Source: Aegilops tauschii subsp. strangulata (Eukaryota; Streptophyta; Magnoliopsida; Poales; Poaceae). Taken from it: a stretch of DNA of 64,000 nucleotides. Under the pieces are notes generated by a model, which was not told the DNA's origin, did not search any database, and saw nothing but the letters and a program-made list of their open reading frames with translations. Position numbers and translations under genes: made by a program. How positions within the stretch are numbered: position 1 is the first letter of the stretch; the number at the start of each line of letters is the position of its first letter. Location: positions 353,219,267 through 353,283,266 of the forward strand of contig NC_053040.3 of NCBI RefSeq assembly GCF_002575655.3, in the 5' to 3' direction. Shown in pieces: positions 11,880-21,604 of the stretch.

Positions 11880-12660
11880 CCAACAGAGGCCCATTTCGGT
11901 GAAAAGGCCGACCCGTTTGACTTGGTCCAACGGTAACGGGCCAGCCCACGGAAAGCCTGTTAACGGCTTGTTCATATATAGCCCATTTACGGCCCGCTAA
12001 CACACAGCCCGTTACAGCCTACTGGAATTAAGCCAAGTAGCTTCATCTGGGCCGTCCAATATGATTCCAGCCCGTTGTAACTTCCGTCCACTGTATGGCC
12101 CATGATGTCTTTCGTCCCATACGAGGCCATTTGTAACTCTTGGCCCATTAAAGGCCCATGGTGAATCTGGCCCGCAATGAACAGTGTACCGCTTTATACC
12201 CATTAACGGCCCATTATTCCATTGGGCCGTTTCCAACCCGTGTTATGTTTCGGCCTTCTCAGGGCCCATTTATTCTTGGGCTTAGTTCCAGCATTCGGTT
12301 ACTTATGGCCCGTTGCTGGCCTTTTCTGCTTGTGGGCCAAATTCAGCCCGTGGTTACAATCGGCCCGTTTGTGGCCCGTGAATCCGTTGGGCCGTTTTCG
12401 TAGCATCATCAAATACGGCAGATTAACAACGTCCGATTATGGTTGGCCCATGAACGGACGATTCCAAATATATCCTGTTTACGGCCCATAATGCGGTCTG
12501 TTATTGGCCCATGTTTGGCCGATCAATCATACGGCCCGTAGAAGGCCCATTGATGCTATGGCCCGTAGAAGGCCCATCGTTTCTACGGCCCTTAGAAGGC
12601 CCATTGTTTCTACGGCCAGTAGGAGGCCCATGGTAACTACAGTAAATATGTAGCCCATGG
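11880..12660. repeat. GGCCC-motif subterminal array of CACTA II
   Basis: About two dozen GGCCC cores, most as GGCCCA or GGCCCG, are spread over 780 bp in both orientations. They end in four tandem 27-bp units starting at 12530, 12557, 12584 and 12611. Subterminal repeats of CACTA elements bind the element's own protein. GGCCCA/TGGGCC is also the plant site II (TCP-type) motif, so host factors could bind too. Binding is inferred, not shown. Confidence 0.7.
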
Positions 12661-12959
12661 TTACTGTGGACTAGTTTTTAAAAATAGGTTATTGCGGCGA
12701 CTAGCAAACCGCGGAAAAAGAACTGCACTGACCACAATCAAACAAATAAACAAGACAACAAGGAAATAAATGAGCAAGCAACTTATGCTATGCTATCACG
12801 GCTATTACACATATTACATCCACTGGGCACCAAAGTTCACCACCAGTGCAAATATAGGGAACAAAGCCGCATATCATATACACTGGGTGAAACTTGGCGA
12901 CCAGTGCAAATAAACGCCGTAGCAAAACAAGTCCAGAACTGAAACCACTTCAGAAGAGC

Positions 12960-13235
12960 TCAAGAAACAATATCCTGGGTACCCATAATGTTGGCAAGAT
13001 GCGTAGCAAGCTTATTAACTTTCTCTTGTTTGGCGCTTAAATCCTCCAGCACTTGCTGTTGCACAAGAAAGTATGCATCTGAATTATGCAGGGACTTCCT
13101 CGGTCCTTCAGCTTCTTGCCGCAGCACAGCTGACTGATGCCTTTCAACTTGTAGCTGAGACTGAAGAAGCCAAAGTGATTCAGGCAGCGAGTTCGAAGAG
13201 CTTGTGCCAGTGGTACTGGCCAGTAACTCAAACAC
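12960..13235 (-). CDS. CACTA II accessory protein, C-terminal exon
   Basis: The minus-strand frame of about 91 codons ends at 12960. It encodes a Ser/Thr-rich start followed by a Gln/Leu-rich coiled coil with heptad spacing. A C-terminal coiled coil of this kind is common in the second protein of plant En/Spm-CACTA elements. Its upstream exons are on the far side of element C at 33.7-35.7 kb, so the 19.8-kb insertion splits the gene. The 5' splice boundary is uncertain. The assignment rests on position and composition, not a motif. Confidence 0.5.
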   Translation of the reverse strand: MFELLASTTGTSSSNSLPESLWLLQSQLQVERHQSAVLRQEAEGPRKSLHNSDAYFLVQQQVLEDLSAKQEKVNKLATHLANIMGTQDIVS

Positions 13236-13377
13236 TACATCAACACAAGACTAGTGGGGTTTTCTCACTGTCTACAAGATCATTTTTATCACCTTTCTTG
13301 GAGACCAAAAGGGATGTCTCACTATCTTGAACCTTATCTGCATTACTTTCTCTACCATTGCATGGTGGGGTGCTCTT

Positions 13378-14815
13378 TGATGACCCACAAGTATAGGGGA
13401 TCTATCGTAGTCCTTTCGGTAAGTAAGAGTGTCGAACCCAACGAGGAGCAGAAGGAAATGATAAGCGGTTTTCAGCAAGGTATTCTCTGCAAGCACTGTA
13501 ATTATAGGTAACAGATAGTTTTGTGATAAGGTAATTTGTAACGAGCAACAAGTAACAAAAGTAAATAAAGTGCAGCAAGGTGGCCCAATCCTTTTTGTAG
13601 CAAAGGACAAGCCTGGACAAACTCTTATATAGAGAAAAGCGCTCCCGAGGACACATGGGAATTATCGTCAAGCTAGTTTTCATCACGTTCATATGATTCG
13701 CGTTCGGTACTTTGATAATTTGATATGTGGGTGGACCGGTGCTTGGGTGCTTCCCTTACTTGGAAAAGCATCCCACTTATGATTAACCCCTATTGCAAGC
13801 ATCCGCAACTACAAAAGAAGTAGTAAGGTAAACCTAACCATAGCATGAAACATGTGGATCCAAATCAGCCCCTTACGAAGCAACGCATAAACTAGGGTTT
13901 AAGCTTCTGTCACTCTAGCAACCCATCATCTACTTATTACTTCCCAATGCCTTCCTCTAGGCCCAAATAATGGTGAAGTGTCATGTAGTCGACGTCCACA
14001 TAACACCACTAGAGGATAGACAACATACATCTCACCAAAATATCGAACGAATACCAAATTCACATGACTACTAATAGCAAGACTTCTCCCATGTCCTCAG
14101 GAACATACGTAACTACTCACAAAGCATATTCATGTTCATAATCAGAGGAGTATTAATATGCATATTGGATCTGAACATATGATCTTCCACCAAATAAACC
14201 AACTAGCATCAACTACAAGGAGTAATCAACACTACTAGCAACCTACAGGTACCAATCCCAGACTTAGAGACAAGAATTGGATACAAGAGATGAACTAGGC
14301 TTTGAGAGGAGATGGTGCTGGTGAAGATGTTGATGGAGATTGCCCTCTCCCGATGAGAGGAGCGTTGGTGATGACGATGGCGATGATTTCCCCCTCCCGG
14401 AGGGAAGTGTCCCCGGCAGAACAGCTCTGCCGGAGCCCTAGATTGGTTCCGCCAAGGTTCTGCCTCGTGGTGGCGGAGTCTCGTCCCGAAAGCTTGCCTC
14501 CTATTTTTCTTTGGACGAAAGACTTCATATAGTAGAAGATGGGCACCGGAGGGCCAACAGGGGGCCCACGAGGCAGGGGCGCCCAGGGGGGTAGGGCGCG
14601 CCCCCACCCTTGTGGCCAGGGTGTGGGCCCCCTCTGGTTTTTCTTCCGCTCAGTATTTTTTATTATTTCCAAAAATAACTTTCGTGGAGTTTCAGGACTT
14701 TTGGAGTTGTGCAGAATAGGTCTCTAATATTTTCTCCTTTTCCAGCCCAGAATTCCAGCTGCCAGCATTCTCCCTCCTTATGTAAACCTTGTAAAATAAG
14801 AGAGAATAGGCATAA
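13378..14815 (-). repeat. Element C 3' LTR, first part
   Basis: This 1438-bp piece and the 80-bp piece at 24368-24447 together make one LTR of about 1518 bp, against 1510 bp for the other copy. The GC-rich inverted repeat is at 14565-14615 and a minus-strand TATA-like ctactatatgaag at about 14523-14538. Element D is inserted at CATAA (14811-14815). Confidence 0.9.
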
Positions 14816-17566
14816 TGTAACATCCCAAATTTTCAATTTAGAATGTTATACATAGATCATTCATGCATATCATATTTTATTGCATTTCGTTTCGCGATCC
14901 TAGAAATCCTAAGCAACTCAAGGACCCTCGGAGAGAGTTGGGGATTTCATTGTTTTCATATTTGAATTTTATCAAATATTGAAACGAGGATTTTAGTTTT
15001 AATTATTTTTCTGTCTGAAAATATTTCATATTAAAATATATGAGAGGAGATAATATGACTTCTCCAAAATAATTGAAATATTGGAGGGAAAATATTAAAA
15101 TCAAATATTTTATTTTACTCGGATTTTATTGCTATTTTATTTGCATTAGAAAAATTGCATGTTTTTTTAAAATTGCATTTTAGGGCCCAAAAAATGTTCA
15201 TCTCGTTCTAAATATTTTATTTAGACGGCGAAAATTTGTTCTGTCATTTTTGGATTTTATTTTATTTTCTATGATTTATTTTAGTTCCGGCGAAATTATT
15301 TAAAAAAAAATTCTCAGAGCCCGGCTGGGCCGAAGCCCAGCCGAGCTGGCCCGCTAGCCCCGCGCCGCCGTCTCCTTGCAGGAGACCGGGAGGCTGCTGC
15401 CGCCCGACCCCGAGTCCGGCCGGGACTCCTCCCCGCGCCGCCTTGCCCCCTCCCCCAAGCAAGCCCCCTCCTTAAATACCCCGCCCCTGGACCCCCACCA
15501 CCACCAACCCCGCCGCCTGCCTCGCCCCGCCCCGCAGCGCCGCGCCGCCGCCCTTTGCCGCGCGCCGCCCCTCGCCGTTGCCGCCCCGCGCACCCTGCCG
15601 CCGCAGCCCCACTTCGCCGGAGCCGCCCCGCCTCGCCGGAGGTATACGTCGCCGCCGCCGTTCGGTTTTGTTTTAAATACCTATCCGTTTTTTTAGAAAA
15701 CCCTAGTTCATTTTTTTCACATCGGTTCGCCGGTTTTCTCGGTTTAGTTTATATAGTGGACGTTCGTTCGTACGTTCGTTTTAACGAACGGTTTTCGCTC
15801 GTTAGTTACAGACAACGAGTGTTCATTCGTTAGCCTGTTCGTCAGTTTTCTTTTTCTCGGATTTTCCGCGATTATTTTCGATCGTGATTTCTGATCCGAT
15901 TTTCGTTTCAGCTTAACTTTTTGCTCGTTTATCGGAATCAGGCGATTCAAGCGCCTAGATGTTCGTCTCGAAACCCTCTTTCTGTTTAATCAACTTGAAC
16001 AAGATTTTGGTACTGTAAAATTTGACTTTAGTTCAGATTAGTAAACGGATCTTGTTTCTTTCGCAGTTTGAGTTTCGTTGCTCCGTTTGATTTGATTCTT
16101 TTTGCAAACCGAAGTTCTTAAGTTGAACTTTCTGGTCAATTCTTCTTATTTCAGATTTACCCGTGTTTCTTTGCTTGATTGCTTATGTATGCTATTGATT
16201 GTTTGCGATAGAATTCTCGGAGTGCAAAGCGTGCTACTACGAGTCCCTAGGTTTTGCGGATCGTCAGCAAGGCAAGTAACACATTGATCATACTTCTTTC
16301 ATACCCAGTTTTTATGCATTAGTTTCAATCCTCAAACATTGCATGATTAGGATGTGATTAACATGTCGGTTGGGAAGTAGTTGATGAGGGAGAACCTATT
16401 GCCCTGTTATTCAAACCTTGGGAGTTACTTCTACGTATTGCTTATATTGCTATGCTATGCTCGTAGACGTGGATTGGGTTTGAGTGTATCCATGACAGAT
16501 GTGAGATTGTTAATTAATGGTTCAACTTAATGTGGCAACTTTAACACACATCTGGGTGGATTGCTTGTCGGGCACCTGGAGAATCCAGTGTTGTCCTAGG
16601 ATATCCCGGAGTACCCGTGTGATCATCCTAAGGTCTGCCACCCAGGCTCAAAGGGAACTGAGATATTTTCATGCTAGAAACTTCCGTGTGCAGCCACAAG
16701 CTATTATGGGCTCTGGCATAGTTGAGTAGGTTGCATGAGCTCTTGAAGAGGTGGATCAACAGGTAGAGGGATGTAGGTTGGTATGGTCTGCCCGGAGTAA
16801 AGAGTTAATGTTTCTGAAAGACTGTGTCTCGGTCATCCGTTTCTCAAACACCATGTAGTGCGAGAAAACCAACAGAGGAGATCGAGTCTTGTGGGGAAAA
16901 GTGCGCAAACCTCTGCAGAGTGTACAATCTAATCATGGTTAGCCGTGTCCCCCGTTATGGACAATCTTGAGTATCTAGTACTTGGAGTATCCTAAGTATC
17001 TCATCACTCTAAATTAATATTGTTGGGTTGATAATTACTCTAATTGCGATTGAGTTGGAGGAAGCTTCTCAAGGATGTTTCAACTACCATGATAGTAAAA
17101 TAAAACTTATTCCTTTGTTGTAGGGAAAAATTGGCTTTTCGCAAAACTATAACCATAGAGCTTTCCACCAGCCAAATATGCATGTAGTGATAGCATTTAC
17201 TCTGTTCTTGCTCTACTGTGTTATATTGCCAGCATATTCCATGTGCTGACCCATTTTCGGGCTGCAACGTATTATGTTGCAGACTTTTCAGACGAGGAGT
17301 AAGGTTCGTTAGGTCGTTGCCGTGCAGCTCAGCTATGCTGTTGGAGTTGATGGACTCACGTTATCTTCCAAGCCTTCCGCTGTTATCGTATTAGATGGTC
17401 TTAAGCCATATTTATTGTAATGAGTTCTCTTTTGAGACATTCGATGTAATAAGTGTGTGATTGCTACTCTGTTATAAATCCTTCGAGTACTGTGTGTGTC
17501 AGCATTACCGATCCAGGGATGACACTAAAGCACAGAGACTTGACCGTTTGAGGTCGGGTCGCTACA
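14816..17566 (+). repeat. Element D 5' LTR
   Basis: It begins TGTAACATCCC and ends GTCGCTACA. Positions 15310-15660 are very GC-rich with CCGCC repeats and follow a TTAAATA box (about 15473), so transcription probably starts near 15500. Long open frames in this GC-rich part on both strands are compositional and not genes. Confidence 0.92.
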
Positions 17567-17569
17567 AGA

Positions 17570-17581
17570 TGGTATCAGAGC
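17570..17581 (+). promoter_or_regulatory. Element D primer-binding site (initiator tRNA-Met)
   Basis: TGGTATCAGAGC lies 3 nt after the 5' LTR. It is the standard complement of the plant initiator tRNA-Met 3' end used by chromoviruses and Copia elements. Confidence 0.93.
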
Positions 17582-17673
17582 ACACGCTGAGTGTAGGACA
17601 CGACCATTAAGATAAGCCATAGGTCACTCTTGTCTACTCATTTCTTACTCCTCTCCATTTTCTACTCTTTAGG

Positions 17674-18405
17674 ATGGCGGATTTGAGGAATATGTTTGCA
17701 CAACCGGATGAAGACACACCCTTTGGACGCCACTTGAAGAAAGTCACTAGGTACCTGAACATCGGAATACCAAGCTTCACCGGGACGTACAACGCCACCT
17801 TACTTGAAGAGGAGCGCTGGATGATTCAAGTTCAAGTTCCAGGAAGGACGTTCTCGCCAACCACTAAGCCCATAGAATTTTCTTTTGAAGCACTCACCTG
17901 GAGTCTAGGCAAGAGCATGACAGCCCACATTAACATGGGACACATTGGAGAAGTCTACAACAAGGATCTCAAGGACACTATTTATCAGATATGTGGGCGC
18001 CGAGATGAGCAATGGGAGATGATCAGCACCAAGAAGGACAGGTCCATTGCAGCTTTCATCCAGGAGTTAAACCAGCACATTCGACGCCAGGAGAATCAAA
18101 TGTGCGCAGACATGATAGATTTGAAGAAGGCGAAGACTAGGATCATCGAGCTGGAAGAAGAACTCAATTCTACACGTGATGGATATGAGGAGGAAATTGC
18201 AACACTATTGGAGAAGAATGATGACCTGATAAAGAAGATCGGAGTATTCATGGGAGATCCCGCGCCAGGAGGAGAGGACGATGATTCAACTTGCCCGGAG
18301 AACTACATCATCATCGACGACACCGACTCCGACCCCAGTGATGATGACTTTGAAGACGAAGCTGGAGCAGACATCATGGAGTCTTCTACCGATCAAAATT
18401 TCTAG
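17674..18405 (+). CDS. Element D upstream ORF (243 codons), function unknown
   Basis: This intact ORF lies between the primer site and gag. Residues 1-110 look globular and show no motif I know. About residues 130-195 form a charged coiled coil (heptads through K-A-K-T-R-I-I-E-L-E-E-E-L). The C-terminal 50 residues are strongly acidic and include Y-I-I-I-D-D-T-D-S-D, a hydrophobic-then-acidic pattern like a SUMO-interacting motif. It has no CCHC knuckle or protease. It is intact although gag and pol downstream are broken. It may be a gag-like or accessory protein, but neither role is shown. Confidence 0.65.
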   Translation: MADLRNMFAQPDEDTPFGRHLKKVTRYLNIGIPSFTGTYNATLLEEERWMIQVQVPGRTFSPTTKPIEFSFEALTWSLGKSMTAHINMGHIGEVYNKDLKDTIYQICGRRDEQWEMISTKKDRSIAAFIQELNQHIRRQENQMCADMIDLKKAKTRIIELEEELNSTRDGYEEEIATLLEKNDDLIKKIGVFMGDPAPGGEDDDSTCPENYIIIDDTDSDPSDDDFEDEAGADIMESSTDQNF

Positions 18406-18600
18406 ATGACCACCAAATGATAGTAGTATTCCCCCATGTATATAGTAGTAGTTGAGCACTTTTACGATAGTTCTAGACCGTTTGTATGCCCTTGCTTGAT
18501 TGATTGAGTGAAATGATTGTCTTTGTCTCATGTGCATATTGATAGTGCTTTCTCACTAGACCCCTTTTCTATTCTAATCTCTCCCCTCTAAACCCGCCAG

Positions 18601-19302
18601 ATGCCTCCGAGATGTGACACCGGATTTGCCTTCCCGCCAGAGCTTACTCAGTTGATCCAGCAGTAGAATGCCTTGATGCAATTGTTAGTCCAGAACCAAG
18701 GCAACAACAACAACAACAACAACCCGCCTCCAGTTGACAACTTAGCTCGTTTTCCGAGGTTGCAGCCGCCGGTATTTTCCAGTAGCACCGAGCCTATAGT
18801 TGCAGATGATTGGCTACGCCGTATTGGAAGGGAGTTGACCACCGCAGGTTGCACGGATGCTGAGAAGGTGCGCTTTGCCGCACATCAATTGGATAGACCA
18901 GCAGCCTCATGGTGGGAGAATTATACAACCACTTTCCCCATAGCCAACGTCACTTGGGATCAGTTTCAGCAAGCCTTCCGCACATCCCATGTCTCAACTG
19001 GAGCTATGAATATGAAGAAGCGTGAGTTTCGCAACTTACGCCAGGGGAACCATACTGTGGCTCAGTACGTGGATGAGTTTAGCAAGTTATCTCGCTATGC
19101 CCCTGATGATGTGGCCACGGATGCCGCGAAGCAGGAGAAGTTTATGGAAGGGCTGAATGATGAGATGAGCATGCAGTTGATGGTGGCAACATTCAACAAC
19201 TACCAGGAGTTGGTAGATAAGGCTCTTATGATTGAAGGGAAGCAGCAGCAAATTGAGAGCCGTAAGAGGAGGTATGGGCAAGGGAGGTATAACTCAGGGA
19301 AC
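18601..19302 (+). pseudogene. Element D gag (N-terminal nucleocapsid precursor), nonsense and truncated
   Basis: The frame starts at ATG 18601. A TAG at 18664-18666 replaces a likely Gln codon after 21 residues, then the same frame stays open to about 19302. An Asn repeat tract is followed by the retrotrans_gag fold, with W-W-E-N and F-R-N-L-R-Q-G motifs and the F-x-x-L-x-x-Y-A-P segment. The coding sequence ends at a deletion junction before the CCHC zinc knuckle and jumps directly into RT sequence in another frame. Confidence 0.82.
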
Positions 19303-21592
19303 ATCAGTTGTATGCCAAGTTCAGCAAATGCGAGTTTTGGTTGAAGGAAGTCGGATTCCTTGGACATGTTATATCAGGAGAAGGTATAGCGGTAGACCCC
19401 ACCAAGGTTCAGTCAGTCATTGAATGGTTGGCACCCACTTCAGTTAGCGAGATCCGCAGTTTTCTTGGACTCGCGGAATACTACCGAAGATTCATTGAGA
19501 ATTTTTCCAAGATTGCGAAGCCAATGACAGAGTTATTGAAGAAGGATACCTAGTTTAAATGGACGGAAGAATGTGAGGCGAGTTTTCAGGAGTTAAAGAA
19601 ACGTTTGACTACAGCCCCAGTGCTGATTCTGCCGGATATACGCAAGGATTTCCAAGTGTATTGCGACGCTTCTCGCCTTGGACCTGGAAGTGTGCTTATG
19701 CAGGACGGAAGAGTTGTTTCGTATGCCTCACGACAACTAAAACCGCACGAATTGAATTATGCCACGCATGATTTGGAGTTAGCAGCAGCAGTGCATGCGC
19801 TCAAGACTTGGATACATTACCTTATTGGAAACCGTTGTGATGTGTACACGGATCATAAGAGTTTGAAGTACATTTTCACACAGAAGGAGCTGAACCTTAG
19901 GCAGAGGAGATGGTTGGAGCTTATAAAGGATTATGACATGAAGCTTCACTATCATCCAGGCAAGGCCAATGTCGTAGTAGACGCTTTGAGTCGGAAGAGT
20001 TATGCTAACACCCTAGTGAGCACGGGATTGCCAAAGGAGTTAGCAGAGGATCTCAGGGAACTTCGATTGGAGATTGTTCCTAGAGGTTTTGTTGCAACAA
20101 TGGAGGTTCAGTCTACATTGTTAGGAAAGATTCGAGAAGCTCAAAAGGATGACAAAGAGATTGCTGAGATAAAAGAGAGAATGAGCAAAGGAAAGGCCAC
20201 AGGTTTTCGTGAGGATGAGCACGACACCTTATGGTTTGAGGACCGTGTTTATGTGCCCAATAACACAGAGATCTGGAAGTTAATACTTCAGGAGGCTCAT
20301 GACTCACCATACTCGATACACCCCTGAAACACCAAGATGTTTTTGGATTTGAAGGAACGTTTCTGGTGGACTGGTATGACGAAGGATATTGCCGAGTATG
20401 TAGCCGTATGTGATGTATGTCAAAGAGTGAAGGCAGAACATCAAAAGCCAGCAGGATTGTTACAGCCTATGCCGATACCCGAATGGAAGTGGGATAAACT
20501 TGGCATGGATTTTATCACCGGATTGCCCAGGACCAAATCAGGATATGATTCTAAATGGGTAGTAGTTGATCGCTTGAACAAAGTAGCTCACTTTATCCCA
20601 GTGAAAACAACCTATACAAGTGCGAAGTTGGCCAAGATATATATGACCAGGATCGTATGTCTGCATGGAGTTCCGAGGACCATCGTATCAGATAGAGGAA
20701 CACAGTTTACCTCAAAGTTTTGGCATCAGCTGCACCAGACTTTGGGAACGAGATTGGAGTTCAGTACAACATTTCACCCACAGACGGATGGACAGACCGA
20801 GAGAGTCAACCAGATTCTGGAGGACATGTTGAGGGCCTGTGCGCTAGATTATGGATCTAGTTGGGATGACAATTTGCCCTAGCGAAGTTCTCATACAACA
20901 ATAGCTACCAAGCCAGTTTGAAGATGGCACCGTTTGAAGCCCTGTATGGACGAAGGTGCAGAACACCGTTGATGTGGGATGAAGTTGGAGACCGACAGTT
21001 GTTTGGACCAGACTTGATCATGGAGTCTGAAGAGAAAGTTAAGTTGATCCGAGATAGAATGAAGGTAGCTCAGTCAAGGCAGAAGAGTTATGCAGATTCG
21101 AAACACAAGGAGGTAACCTATGAAATTGGAGATAGAGCATATCTACGAGTATCACCCTTGCGAGGAGTGAAACATTTTGGAGTTAAGGGAAAGTTAGCCT
21201 CGAGATTTGTAGGACCGTATCGTGTTTTGGAACGTATGGGAGAAGTTGCCTACAAGTTGGAGTTACTTGAAGGACTGTCAGGAGTTCATGATGTATTTCA
21301 TGTTTCACAACTGAAGAAGTGTCATGCTGAGATGGCCGATATACCGGTAAGAGATACAGTACCCTTGGAGGCGATTCAGTTGGACAGTGATTTGACCTAT
21401 GAGGAGAAGCCAGTCAGGATTCTTGAATTTGCCAGCCGAGTCACCCGCAGGAAGGTTATCAAGTTTTGCAAAGTTCAGTGGAGGCACCATACCGAGGATG
21501 AAGCCACCTGGGAACGAGAGGATGATCTTCGCAAAGACCACCCACACCTATTTTCTAGCCAACCCGAATCTCGAGGGCGAGATTCATCTTAA
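19303..21592 (+). pseudogene. Element D pol remnant: RT C-terminus, RNase H, integrase, chromodomain
   Basis: Sequence begins in the RT thumb/connection ([21 protein letters not shown]). RNase H follows (D-A-S, T-D-H-K-S-L), then integrase with C-x2-C of the zinc domain (C-D-V-C-Q), catalytic D in G-M-D-F, D-R-G-T-Q-F and the glutamate in Q-T-E-R-V-N, the GPY segment, and a C-terminal chromodomain (about 21400-21560). The RT catalytic YxDD block is deleted. In-frame stops are at 19551-19553 (TAG) and 20325-20327 (TGA). A 1-nt deletion near 20880 shifts the frame before the end. Confidence 0.92.
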
Positions 21593-21604
21593 GGGGGGTA
21601 GGTT
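21590..21604 (+). promoter_or_regulatory. Element D polypurine tract
   Basis: TTAAGGGGGGTAGGTT lies directly upstream of the 3' LTR at 21605, the expected plus-strand priming site. Confidence 0.85.

Larger units (their letters stand above)
11448..13377 (+). mobile_element. CACTA II: left terminus and subterminal region
   Basis: It starts CACTACAAAAAAAG at 11448. A perfect 17-nt inverted repeat (11462-11478 and 11599-11615) forms a foldback just inside the end. A long array of GGCCCA/TGGGCC motifs follows (11880-12660), then the last exon of a minus-strand gene. LTR element C interrupts it at 13378 and CACTA II resumes at 33141. The right terminus was not recognised in the window. Confidence 0.75.

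Noticed and set aside
15262..15696. Overlapping Arg/Ala/Pro-rich and Gly-rich open frames on both strands (also 22102-22501)
   Set aside because: They lie in the GC-rich part of the D LTRs and reflect base composition. They are not conserved as frames between the two LTRs.
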